A stretch of DNA of 64,000 nucleotides from Humulus lupulus. Taxonomy: Eukaryota > Streptophyta > Magnoliopsida > Rosales > Cannabaceae. A model generated the notes under the pieces. The model searched no databases, was not told the origin of the DNA, and was given only the letters and a program-made list of their open reading frames with translations. The stretch is taken from positions 258,473,042-258,537,041 of the forward strand of contig NC_084795.1 in the NCBI RefSeq assembly GCF_963169125.1, given 5' to 3'. Made by a program: the position numbers and the translations under genes. Shown here piece after piece: positions 33,752 through 44,701 of this stretch; positions within the stretch are counted from its first letter, which is position 1; each line of letters starts with the position of its first letter.

Positions 33752-36052
33752 ATGCGTCCAAGAAAGTCTATACGACTAGCCAGCACTAGGTCTGGGGCCG
33801 AGAATGATGACCAGGGCCAGAACCCTCTGCCAGTCCCTGAGAACTGGCAGCAATTAATGGCAGAAATGCAGGCTTGATTACAGAGTCAGGACGAGCAAAT
33901 CTGTATTCTGCGATAACAGGCTCCATCAGGGAGTGTTGCCCCTATTGTACCACCTGCAGTGGTACCGGTTGTGAAACCTGGGGAGGTTGTTAACAAGTGG
34001 GAACTGTTATATGAGCGGTTCAGGAAGCAGCAACCCCCAATCTTTGAGGGTGGATCGGATCCGTTGAAAGCCGAGCAGTGGCTAACTATGATTACTACAA
34101 TTCTGGATTTTATGAGGATTGAGGGGCATGATAGGGTGGCCTGCGCCACTTATATGTTGAGGGAGGATGCCCGTATATGGTGGGAAGTGGCATCGCAGAC
34201 CAAGGATGTTACCACTTTGACTTGGGAAGGTTTCAAAGATTTGTTTGGCCAGAAGTATTACAATGTTGCTGTCAGAGCAACAAAGGTCAATGAGTTTGTG
34301 AGTTTGGTGCAGGGCAATATGACTGTTACTGAGTATGCCCTGAAATTTGATAGGCTTGCGAAGTTTGCACCGGATCTTGTGCCTACTGATGCTGCTAGGC
34401 AAGATCGTTTTATCAGGGGGCTTAATGCCATGATAGCCCAGGATGTTAGGATCACAACAGTACCTGGAGGAACAACCTATGCCCAGGCCGTAGAGAAGGC
34501 TCTTACCGATAAGGAAGCGGAGAACAAGATATGGAAGGAGAGCGCAGTGAGGCGTGAGGGCCGCAGAGTGGTGCCCCCTTATTTGGGGACAGGTAAGGGC
34601 GGAGGCCCCAGTGACTTCAAGAGGAAGACCCCTGACACTTCGACCACTCCTGGTCTTGATAGGAGGGGTCGGGGTGGTCACGGTGGCCGTCAGGGTAGCG
34701 GTGAGGCATGGCAGACCTATCCAGAGTGCCCGAGGTGTAGAAGACACCATCTAGGTGAGTGTCGGGCCAAGGCTTGCTTTGTGTGCGGGGCGGTAGGGAA
34801 TCTCAGGAAAGATTGTCTAGCAGTGAAGAAAGGTGAAGTGGGAAAAGTGGATAGCTTGACTCCAGCTCGAGTATTCACCTTGACTCAGGCAGAGGCTGAG
34901 GCTAGTCCCTCAGTAGTGACAGGTCAGCTTTCTAGTGTTGGCTTTCCTTTTACAGTGTTGATTGATTCTGGTGCTACACATTCTTTTGTTTCCATTAGAG
35001 TGATTGATAGATTGTGTAGTCCTAGTGAGTATCGGACCGCAGGGTTTGGGACTTTGTTGCCTACAGGGGAACTGGTAGTTTCTAGGAGATTGGTTAGAGC
35101 ACTGCTAGTAATGGTTGATAGTAGGGAACTCTCGGTGGATTTGATTGAGTTAGATTTGGAGGATTTTGATATGATCTTAGGGATGGATTTGTTGGCTAGA
35201 TATGGGGCTACGATTGATTGCAGGAAAAAGATGGTTACTTTTGAGCCTGAGGGCGAGGACCCTTTTGTCTTTGTGGGTGCGGTGTATGGACCCCGCATAC
35301 CCATGATTTCAGCATTGAGAGCCAGAGGCTTGTTGCATGGGGGATGCATAGGTTTTCTGGCTAGTGTAGTGGATACTGCTAGAGTTATGCCAGCAGGGCC
35401 GGGAGAGACTAGATTGGTGTGTGAGTTTTTAGATGTATTCCCTAAGGATCTGCCAGGGTTGCCGCCGCGTAGGGAGATTCAGTTTGAGATTGAGTTGGCA
35501 CCGGGGACAGAACCAGTATCAAGGACACCATACAAAATGGCACCAGGAGAACTGAAAGAGTTGAAGATACAGTTGCAAGAACTTTTGGATTTGGGGTTTA
35601 TCAGGCCTAGCTACTCTCCATGGGGCGCTCTAGTGTTGTTCGTTAAGAAGAAGGACGGGACTTTGAGGATGTGCATGGACTATAGAGAATTGAAAAAGTT
35701 AACTATTAAGAATAAGTACCCTTTACCAAGGATTGATGACTTGTTTGATCAGCTGCAAGGTAAGACGGTGTTCTCAAAGATTGATCTTCGATCTGTTTAT
35801 CATCAGCTGAGAATCAAAGATGAGGATATACCGAAGGTGGCTTTCCGGAAACGATATGGGCATTATGAGTTTTTGGTCATGTCTTTTGTTCTGACCAATG
35901 CCCCAGCAACTTTCATGGATCTGATGAACAGGGTGTTCAAGGACTTCTTGAATCTGTTCGTCATTGTCTTCATCGACGACATTCTGGTATACTCCAGTTC
36001 AGAGGTGGAGCATGAGGCCGAGGAATGCCTCGGAGGTGCAGAGTTTCCTTAG
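33752..36052 (+). pseudogene. gag-protease-RT of element C
   Basis: Gag starts at ATG 33752 (MRPRKSIRLA); two stops (TGA at 33875-33877 and a TAA in ATTCTGCGATAACAG) break the N-terminal part, and the frame is then open from 33959 to 36052. Gag has the [12 protein letters not shown] and ARIWWEVAS words and two zinc knuckles; the second, [14 protein letters not shown], has Asn for its His. Protease has [12 protein letters not shown] and [16 protein letters not shown] has [35 protein letters not shown] and an intact [10 protein letters not shown]. The frame ends after EVEHE, where about 56 codons of thumb are deleted with a frame change. Confidence 0.92.
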
Positions 36053-37136
36053 GTTGGCTGGTTATTACAGGCAGTTCGTAGAAGGGTTCTCCAAGATTTC
36101 TTCACCGATGATAGAATTGACAAGAAAGAATCAGAAGTTCGTCTGGTCGGAGAAGTGTGAGAACAGCTTTCAAGAGTTGAAGCAACGACTTATTTCTGCA
36201 CCTATGTTGAGTCTTCCTTCGGAGGAAGGGAAGTTCGTGGTTTACTGTGATGCGTCGAGGATGGTTTTAGGCTGCGTGCTGATGCAGAATGAGAAAGTTA
36301 TAGCCTATGTATCTCGATAGTTGAAGGAATATGAGCAGAGGTATCCGACTCACGATTTGGAGTTCCCAGCAGTGGTATTCGCACTAAAGGTGTGGCGTCA
36401 TTATCTGTATGGAGAGAAGTGCGAGATATACACTGACCACAAGAGTTTGAAGTATTTCTTTACTCAGAAGGATCTGAATATGAGGCAGAGACGTTGGTTG
36501 GAGTTATTTAAGGATTATGACTGTGATATCCTTCACCACCCTGGGAAAGCCAACGTGGTGGCAGATGCGTTGAGCCGGAGGGGCCCAGGACAGTTGTATA
36601 GTTCCACCCAGATCTCGAGAGAATTGGCTAATGAGATGGTCAGGGCAAGGATAGAGCTAGTGGTAGGCCAGTTAGCCAATATTACTTTGCAGTCGACCCT
36701 GTTAGAGTGGGTTAAGGAGAGTCAGTTGACAGATGTGCAGTTGCAGGAAACTAGGCAGCAGGTTTTAGCGGGAACAACTAAGGATTATTCATTTTCAGAG
36801 ACAGGTTTGCTCCGATATCAAGGACGGATATGTGTTCCGGAAAATGAAGGGATTAGACGAGAGATATTGGATGAGTCTCACACTACACCATACTCACTTC
36901 ATCCGGGTACCACAAAGATGTATCAGGATTTACGGACATTATATTGGTGGCCCGGGATGAAGAAGGATGTAGTTGAGTATGTGTCTAGATGTTTGACATG
37001 TCAGCAGGTTAAGGCTGAGCATCAGCGGGATTGCTTTAGCCTTTGGGTATCCCAGAGTGGAAATGGGAGGATATTACGATGGATTTCATGTGAGGATTAC
37101 CCAGGACAGTTAGACTTCATGACTCGGTGTGGGTGA
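36018..37136 (+). pseudogene. RT thumb end, RNase H and integrase N-terminus, element C
   Basis: After the deletion the reading resumes in another frame at [11 protein letters not shown]. RNase H follows with FVVYCDASRMVLGCVL, a TAG stop at 36318-36320, then [31 protein letters not shown] and [11 protein letters not shown], so the four catalytic residues (D, E, D, D) are all present. The integrase finger has [13 protein letters not shown] and [12 protein letters not shown]. After AEHQ the frame is lost and ends at 37136. Confidence 0.9.
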
Positions 37137-38152
37137 TAGTGGACAGATACACCAAGTCAGCTCATTTTCTACTAGTAAGGTCGACTTATACAGTGGAACA
37201 GTATGCAGAGCTGTATGTGAGGGAGATAGTTCGTCTCCATGGGGTTCCAAATTCTATTGTATCTGATCGAGACCCTATCTTTACCTCCAAGTTTTGGGGA
37301 GCTCTGCAGAGAGCCATGGGGATTCAGCTGAAGTTTAGCACAGTTTTTCATCCTCAGACTGATGGACAGTCTGAGAGGACGATTCAGATATTGGAGGACA
37401 TGCTTAGGGCATGTGTGATTGACTTCGAGGGTTCATGGAGTAAGTACCTCCCATTGATCGAGTTTTCATATAACAATAGTTATCAGTCCACAATTGGAGT
37501 GGCTCCTTATGAGATGTTATATGGAAGAAAGTGCAGATTGCCCATTCACTGGGATGAGATGGGTGAGAGAAAGTATTTGGGGCCAAATATGGTTCAAAAG
37601 ACTACTGAGGCAATCAAGAAGATTCGAGCTAGAATGCTTGCCTCGCAAAGTAGGCAGAAAAGCTACACTGATCCTAAGCGTAGGAACGTGGAATTCCAGG
37701 TTTGGGACCACGTGCTTCTGCGAGTTTCACCATTGAGGGGTGTGAGGAGGTTTAGAGTGAAGGGCAAGCTGAGCCCTCGATTTTTTGGACCTTTTGAGAT
37801 CCTAGAGAGGATTGGGCAGGTGGCTTATAGGCTGGCCTTGCCACCGTCGCTATCAGGAGTTCATAATGTGTTTCATGTCTCTATGTTGCGGAAGTATGTT
37901 TCTGATGCGACACATGTGCTGAAGTACGAGGACTTAGAATTGCAGACAGATTTTTCCTATGAGGAGCAACCAGTTCTGATTTTGGATAGAAAGGACAAAG
38001 TCTTGCGGAATAAGACGATTCCATTAGTGAGAGTACTGTGGAGGAATAGTAAGGTCGAGGAAGCGACCTGGGAGTTAGAGTCGGCGATGCGGGATCAGTA
38101 TCTTGAGCTATTCAGGCAAATTGGGGACGAAATTCTCATTAGGAGGGGATAG
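37127..38152 (+). pseudogene. Integrase core and chromodomain-like tail, element C
   Basis: Open for 341 codons after a frameshift near 37030-37130. It holds [25 protein letters not shown] (second catalytic Asp), the QTDGQSERTIQILEDMLRAC region with the Glu, YEMLYGRKCR, RVKGKLSPRFFGPFEILERI, HNVFHVSMLRKYV and a tail ending KVEEATWELESAMRDQYLEL, which is the degenerate chromodomain typical of Tekay/Del elements. The first catalytic Asp lies in the damaged junction upstream. The stop is at 38150-38152, directly before the LTR. Confidence 0.92.
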
Positions 38153-38153
38153 T
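38141..38153 (+). other. Polypurine tract of element C
   Basis: AGGAGGGGATAGT adjoins the LTR start TGTAACGACC and overlaps the integrase stop codon. Confidence 0.88.
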
Positions 38154-40897
38154 TGTAACGACCCAAATCCACTAATAAGGCTTAAGAGCCTTGATTAGTG
38201 TGCCGAGAGGGCATAAATGGGATTAGAGTGAATATCATTGACTTAAATGTGTGAATATGTGATTGATGATGATTATATGATAATTAATGATATTATGTGA
38301 TAATATGAAATATTTATGTGATGTATGTGAGAACCACATTATTATGTGGCCAGGTTCATAGAGCGCAACTCGAGACGATCCTAGGGTCAGATAGCAGGAA
38401 AAGTCACAACGAGACTTAAGATATGACTTTGGACATGTTAGGGGTATTTTAGGTATCGGGTAGCTATTTGGACTATCGGTTTATGAAAATAAATATATGG
38501 AGATATATTTGAGGTTAGGATGTCTAGGTGGGAATACTGGGGGAATTTACCGTTTTGGTATCGGGGACGGTTCCGACACCCCGAGCCTTGTGATTAACTT
38601 AATGAGTGGGACAAAAGCTAGGAAGCCTTTAGGAAAAAAAGATAAACCGACCTTATTTTCTTCCTTCAGTTTAGTCTTCTCTCTCAATGAACATTCAAGA
38701 GATACTCAAGGGGAAAAACAGGGAAAATTCATGAGAAGTTGGAGCTGTAGATTGCTAGGAACTCAGAGGAATTCAGGGGTAAACTTGAGGCTTAGCTCAG
38801 TGAATAATCCAGGACTAAATCAGGGCTAAGGTAAGCACTTAATTTCCTTTTCTGTGATTTGAACTTTTGGGTTTTCTTGTTGGGTTATTGAGGAGGTTGT
38901 GGCTTTATATTTGAAGGCAGAATTGAGGAGGAAACTTGGGGATTTTGCTAGGTTTTGGCTTGGTGAAGTGGTTCAGCAAAAGAGGTAAGTTTCAACCCAT
39001 GATTTAAAGGTTTTAATTTGGATTTGAATGGCTAGTTTAGGTGTTTGTAGCTTTTGAGTTTCAGAAATTTGAAAGAGGAGATTAGTGTATGTTAGACTGA
39101 GTTTTCTGTGGAATTATGTGGTTTAAGTCATGCCAAAGGAGTTGGGATTAATTGGTTATGAGTTGGGGAACTTTGGGATGGATTAAGGTGAGGATTTGAG
39201 CTTTAAAGTGATGGGTTTTCTGGGCACGAAGGGAAGGGCCGCGGCTCTATTCTAGAGCGATGTGGCCCTAGGATGAAGATGAGCCAAGGGGGCTCGGCCA
39301 AAGGTGAGCGCCGCGGCCCCCAAGGCAAGGGCTGCGACGTGTGTCCTCTTTCAGGGGTGGTCTTTGGCTCTGTTTGAGGCTAGGGTCGCGGCTAAGCTTC
39401 AAGGGTCGCAGCTAGGGGTGGCAATTCGTGTAAACGTGTCAGATTCGTGTCGACACGATTATGACACGACACGATTAAGGTAAACACGAACACGACACGA
39501 TTATTAAACGTGTCAAAAATACGAACACGAACACGACACGATTATTAAACGGGTCAACACGACACGAACACGATAACACGATTATGACACGATTAATCAT
39601 AATTATACGAAACAAATCAGAAAACCTATGTAAAGTATTCGTGTTATCGTGTCTGACACGATTATGACACGACACGATTATTAAATGGGTCGACACGATT
39701 ATGACACGACACGATTAAGGTAAACACGAACACGACACGATTATTAAACGTGTCGTGTTCGTGTTTACCTTAATCGTGTCGTGTCGTGTCGTGTCATCGT
39801 GTCGTGACCCAAATTGCCACCCCTAGTCGCAGCCCTTGGTTGTGCACATGAACTTTTGAGGGTTTTAGGCATGGGAATGTGGTCTAGTATGCTCAGGATT
39901 GATTTCACCACCGTGCTTGGTGAAATTCGGATTCCTGGGAGTTAGTTTTGTAACCGGAAACCTATATTTGAGTATAAATGGAACCCTATACTGTGGTTGT
40001 GACAAGGTGATAAAGGCTTAGGCTCGAGATCGGATCGTGCTTGAGGGGCGTTGCATATAATTAATAACCATACAGACTAAAGGTAAGAAAACTGCACCTG
40101 GTTGAATATATGTGACGGGACTAAGGGCTCCCTATTGTAATTGCTTGAAATGATGGTATTATGCCATGCAAGCTATTTAGTGAACCAGCGGCCTAAGGGT
40201 GCCATGGGTTACACTAGCGCACAGGGCGCAGCTCGGCCACTGGTAGCCGAGGACAGCTTATTATGCACTGAGCTCGGTTTTAGTGGGCCAGAGTCAGTGG
40301 GTTAAATAGAGGGTGCGGCCTAAGTCGTCGGCATTGGATATTATGTGATATGAGTGATATAAATGATTGATTGCATCCTGAGTCTGAGTATATGTGTTGA
40401 ATGTCTATTGCGAGTTATTTGATAAGAGTTCATGCTTGATGAACTAATTGTCTGGTATCATTGATTGTATTGTAAATGATGTTTTCTTGCTGGGCCTTGG
40501 CTCACGGGTACTACGTGGTGCAGGTAAAGGCAAGGGTAAGCTCGAATAGCCCTGATTGGAGAACTCTGCAGGGTGAATGTACATGGCAGGCCATTCAGCC
40601 GCCACGGTTGAGGAGATTACAAGGACAAGAGGACCAGAACCTTGTATTTTTCCTTAGTATGGCTAATGTTTACTTTTAACTGTTGAGTTTTGCAAACCAG
40701 CTTTTAAACACTGATCTTTTGGGGATCCCTTCTGTAAACTGTTTATAATTTATAAAATGTATCTTTTGAGGCCAAAATGTCTTTTAACCCTAGAACACTG
40801 AAGCTAATGACACGTTTTTTAAATTAATGGCTTGATTAGCAAGTCTCGCACTTTATAAGTACACAGTGTAGCGGTCTTGGCTATCCAGGGCGTTACA
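38154..40897 (+). mobile_element. 3' LTR of element C, with hAT MITE inside
   Basis: Starts TGTAACGACCCAAATCC, ends CCAGGGCGTTACA, followed by the TSD GTCAA. Without the MITE (39413-39825) and its 8-bp duplication it is 2323 bp, matching the 5' LTR. The acceptor-donor motif lies at 40523/40524 and the GC-rich module at about 39232-39412. Confidence 0.93.
39413..39825. mobile_element. hAT-type MITE with foldback ACACGA/TCGTGT repeats
   Basis: A 413-bp insertion absent from the other LTR of element C. Terminal inverted repeats begin TAGGGGTGGCAA and end TTGCCACCCCTA. The 8-bp TSD GTCGCAGC (39405-39412, 39826-39833) is the hAT length. The interior is built of ACACGA units and their complement: 39451-39514 and 39691-39754 are identical 64-bp direct repeats, and the right copy is followed by an inverted copy of its centre (39755-39790), forming a strong hairpin. 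No transposase; it would need one supplied in trans. Confidence 0.93.
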
Positions 40898-40902
40898 GTC
40901 AA

Positions 40903-41400
40903 TCACTTAGCCACATATTCAGTCACATCCCTCTTCATCCCAGGCAACCAATATAGCAATCTCATATCTTGATACATCTTCGTAGTGCTTGGATGCAAAG
41001 AGTTAGGAGTAGTATGAGATTTATTCAGAATCTCCCATCTCATAATAGTGTCCATCGGAACACATATTCGACTCTTGTATCTCAACATGCCCCTATCTGA
41101 CATTGTATAGTCACTGGATACTCCAACTAGGACGTCCTCTCTGATCTTGGTCAGTTGTGGATCACTCAACTGACCTTCCTTTCTCCTTTCCAATAGTGTA
41201 GATTTTATTGTAATGTTGGCCAACTGGCCTACAAACAACTCTATGCCAGCTCTGGTCATATCATCTACTAACGCTCTAGCTATCAATCTTGCACTGAAAA
41301 TCTGTCTCGGACCCTTCCGACTTAAGGCATTAGCTACCAAATTGGCATTTCCTTGATGATACAAGATTTAACAATCATAATCTTTTACCAGCTCCAGCCA
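40903..41400 (-). pseudogene. RNase H end and integrase N-terminus, element B (right part)
   Basis: The minus strand reads NLVANALSRKGPRQ at the RNase H end, a linker with [16 protein letters not shown], and the integrase finger region SLHPSTTKMYQDMRLLYWLPG ending at VTEYVAK, followed by a stop. Immediately beyond (40898-40902) is the TSD of element C; the next integrase words, RQQVKVEHQ, are found at 27036 and leftward. So C is inserted in the Cys part of the finger. Confidence 0.85.
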
Positions 41401-41675
41401 ACTCCTTTGTCTCATGTTCAGGTCTTTCTGTGTGAAAAAGAACTTCAGGCTCTTGGGATTAGTATAGATCTCACACTTCTCCCCATAAAGATAATGCCTC
41501 CATACCTTTAATGCAAAGACCATTGTTCATACTCTTTCAACTGGCGTGAGGCATAAGCAATCACCTTCCCTGAATGCATAAGAGCACAACCCAAACCCTG
41601 ATGCGAGGCATCACAGTATATCACAAACTTCTCCTGATCTATCAGGAGACTCGAAACTGGAGCTGTAATCAACCT
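41401..41675 (-). pseudogene. RNase H domain, element B
   Basis: Read in broken minus frames: [32 protein letters not shown], and then a damaged stretch where the second half ([14 protein letters not shown]) carries frame changes. The first catalytic Asp is kept. No continuous frame. Confidence 0.7.
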
Positions 41676-42535
41676 CTACTTCAATTCCTGGAAGTTGTTC
41701 TCACATTTATCTGACCACACCAACTTTTGATTCTTGCGTGTCAGCTCATTCAGTGAAGTAGCAATCCTTGAGAACCCTTCCAAAAAATGCATATAATATC
41801 CTTCCAATCCAAGGAAGCTCCTAATCTCATAGGCATTCCTTGGCCTTGGCCAATTCCTAACCGCCTCAATCTTGGCTGGGTTCACCTTGATTCCATCCAT
41901 GCTAACAATATGACCAAGGAAAGTTACCTGAGCTAACCAGAACTCATATTTCTTGAACTTTACAAACAATATGTGTTCCCTCAGTATCTATAGAACCAAC
42001 CTCAAATGTTTCTCATGTTCTGATCTGACCGAGAATAAACCAGAATATCATCAATGAAGGCGATCACAAACTAGTCCAAATAATCCTTGAACACTCTGTT
42101 CATCAAATCCATTAAAGAATTTTTGGCATCAGTCAACCCAAAGGACATGACTAAGAACTCATAATGCCCATATCTGGTATGAAAAGCAGTCTTCGGTATA
42201 TCTCCCTCCTTGACCCTCAGCTGATGATAACCAGATCGAAGGTCTATCTTTGAAAATACCATCATTCCCTATAACTCGTCAAATAGATCATCTATCCTCG
42301 GCAGTGGATACTTGTTCTTAATTGTTAACCTGTTCAGTTCTCTGTAATCAATACACATCCTCAGAGAACCATCTTTCTTCTTCACAAACAGAACTGGTGC
42401 ACCCCACAGTGAGAAACTAGCTCTAATAAAACCCAAATCTAACAGCTCCTGCAGCTGTACCTTTAGTTCTTTTAATTCTACTGGGGCCATTCTATAAGGT
42501 GCCCTAGACACTGGCTCCAACCCTGGTGCCAGTTA
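41676..42535 (-). pseudogene. Reverse transcriptase, element B
   Basis: Minus-strand frames 42269-42520, 42071-42265 and 41676-41969 carry, in order, [82 protein letters not shown], then a damaged catalytic region and the thumb with FWLAQVTFLGHIVS, NWPRPRNAYEIRSFLGLEGYY. The thumb that element C lost is present here. Frameshifts and stops divide the domain. Confidence 0.85.
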
Positions 42536-43146
42536 AATCACAAATTCAATCTCTCTGTGTGGCGGCAACCCTGGTAGATCTTCTAAAAACACATCCAGAA
42601 ACTCATAGAATAGTCTGGTCCCACTGGCATGACCTGAGTGGTATCAACGACACTGGCTAAGAATCATATGCAACCACCTTGCCATAGATCTCTAGCCCTC
42701 ATAATAGATATCATAGGTATATGGGGTCCATGCACAGTGCCAAAAAACACAAAAGGATCCTCACCTTCAAGCTCAAAGGTTACCATTTTCCTTATGCAAT
42801 CTATGGTTGCCCCATACTTCACTAACCAGTCCATACCCAAAATCATGTCAAAGTCAGTCATAACCAACTCTATCAAATCAATTGATAACTCTCTACCCTA
42901 TACTATCACTAAAAATGATCTGACCCATCTTCTAGATACTACTAACTCCGCAGTGGATAATAAGGTCCCAAACCCCACAGCATAATAATCACATGGTTTA
43001 CAAAGTCTATCAATAATTCTACTAGCAACAAAATAATGTGTAGCACCATAATAAATCAAAACAGTATAAGGGGTTCCAGCACTAAAAAGCTGACTTGTGA
43101 CTACTGAGGGACAAGCCTCAGCTTCTGCCTGAGTCAATGCGAACAC
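42536..43146 (-). pseudogene. Protease, element B
   Basis: Frames 42898-43146 and 42664-42876 on the minus strand hold TVLIYYGATHYFVAS and [19 protein letters not shown]. Elements C and F read LIDSGATH at the first site, so the catalytic Asp-Ser of B has become Tyr-Tyr and the protease is inactive. The distal part toward RT reads [13 protein letters not shown] sequence with a stop. Confidence 0.85.
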
Positions 43147-44307
43147 TCGAGCTGGGGCCGAGCTGTCTGCCTTTCTTAGCTCTCCTCAAGTGTCCCACTA
43201 CCCCGCATAAAAAGAAGGCCCTTGCTTGATAGTCCCCTATATGGCACCTTTTACATCCAGCGCACTCAGGAAAAGTCCTCCAGCCCTCAGTGCCGCCCTG
43301 GCGGCCCATCTGAATACCACAAGGTCTCCTGTCAGGGCCTGGAGCTGGGAAAGCATCAGGATCCTTCCTCTTCTGATCACTGGGGCCCCCGCCCCTACCT
43401 GAACTCATAAATGGAGGTCCCACCCTCCTAGTATCTCTCCTAGTCGTGTTCACGAACCAGATTTTGTTCTCTACACTCTCAACTATGAGCGCCTTCTCAA
43501 CAACCTGTGCATAGGTAGTCACCCCTGGCACAGTGGTAATACGAACATCCCGGGATATCATAGGTTGTAGCCCCTGGAGAAACCTCTCCCTTCTGGTCCC
43601 ATCAGTGGGCACCAGTTCCCTGGAAAACTTTGCCAATCTATCAAATTTCAGAGCATATTCAGTCATTGATGTCATTGATGTGTTTTCCTAAAGTAATCTA
43701 CAGACCTCTTCAGCCTTTGCCGCCCTGATGTCATCATTGTAGTACTTCTCATTAAACAGAGTTCGAAACTCTTCCCAATCCAGGGCTTTAAAATTTCTAG
43801 TCTGGGATATCACTTCCCACCAAAATCCAAGCATCCTCCTGAAACATATATGTGGCATAGGCCACCCTCTCATTATCAGCCACCCTCACAAAGTCTGGGA
43901 TGGTGGTAACCATGCTCATCCATTTTTTGGCCTTGGCCGGATCTGCACTACCCTCAAAGATTGAAGGGTGTTGTTTCTTGAACATTTCATAGAGAGGTTC
44001 CCATTTTTTTCCCAGCCTTTGGTGGTTGCTCAACTTTTTGTACCATCATAAGTGGTGCCTCTGGCAAGATGTTCCCTGCAGGAACCTGTTGTTGTCTCAT
44101 GAGGCGTATTTCTTCTTCCTGCCTCATTACCGTGGCTTGCAAATCAGCAAGCAACTGCTGCCAGTTTTCAGGAGCTGGCTGAGGGGTCTGACCCTTGTCA
44201 TTACCCTGACCTTGTCTATCATTCTGTCCCTGATCTTCCTGGCCAGCTAATGATTCAATCTTCCTTGGAAGCATACTTCCAAGCTTATACCTTGCTGTAA
44301 TAATCAA
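43118..44307 (-). pseudogene. gag, element B
   Basis: Four overlapping minus-strand frames: N-terminus with MLPRKIESLAGQEDQG and coiled-coil-like Gln/Glu/Arg stretch (43987-44307), KKQHPSIFEGSADPAKAKKW (43797-44033), a short WWEVISQTRNF frame (43688-43873), and the capsid end plus zinc-knuckle region (43118-43675). The knuckles are damaged: CAGCKRCHIGDY lacks its last Cys and FLCGVVGHLRRA has lost two. Equivalent to the gag of element C but in pieces. Confidence 0.85.
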
Positions 44308-44689
44308 TTCGGTCAGTTAGGTAGTGATAACTAAACCTCTTACAGCCTCACGATCCAAGATCAAGCAGAAACTCATCCACAATCAACAGTCATGCTAATA
44401 AGCATGTCAATTCATAATCATAACAATTAACAATTAATGATGCTAATAAGCATTTCCTAGCAATATTAGTGCTAATAAGCACGTTCTTGCACATTATGCA
44501 ACAGTCAAGGGCAAGGCCCTATCAGTGAATCTCATGCTACCTAATAAGGCGTGCAGGTAAAGCATTTATATCCTATTTAAGCAGTTAAACACATAACCAC
44601 ATAAAGTGTTACTGAACCATAAGTTGAGATAGTTTTCAGTGGCGAGTGTACATGCCCAGTCAGTCTACAGGAACCCTTAACCTTGGCAC
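44308..44689 (-). other. Leader between primer site and gag, element B
   Basis: About 380 bp, untranslated, with the unit CTAATAAGCA repeated three or more times near 44396-44470. No coding domain. Confidence 0.6.
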
Positions 44690-44701
44690 GCTCTGATACC
44701 A
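44690..44701 (-). other. Primer-binding site of element B
   Basis: The minus strand reads TGGTATCAGAGC, exactly complementary to the 3' end of plant initiator Met-tRNA, three bases inside the LTR end at 44705. Confidence 0.92.

Larger units (their letters stand above)
27037..40897 (+). mobile_element. Tekay/Del-type chromovirus C (complete forward insertion)
   Basis: A full element with both LTRs, flanked by GTCAA at 27032-27036 and 40898-40902. It carries an initiator-Met-like primer site, gag, protease, RT, RNase H, integrase with chromodomain-like tail, and a polypurine tract. It lies in the integrase finger of element B. Its 5' LTR contains solo LTR E, its 3' LTR contains a hAT MITE; with these removed the LTRs measure 2324 and 2323 bp. 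Without nested insertions it is about 9.5 kb. In the first 330 bp of the LTR pair I count roughly 20 mismatches by eye, so it is not a very recent insertion. Confidence 0.95.

Noticed and set aside
34082..34750. 222-codon minus-strand frame opposite gag of C
   Set aside because: It is the mirror of a well-supported gag frame; composition follows the gag codons and no domain is visible.
39451..39754. Regular repeats that might suggest a CRISPR-like or satellite array
   Set aside because: They lie inside a MITE with hAT inverted repeats and an 8-bp TSD; the units are ACACGA words and foldback copies, not repeat-spacer units.
44690..44701. tRNA-like sequence TGGTATCAGAGC
   Set aside because: It is a primer-binding site next to an LTR; no cloverleaf is present.
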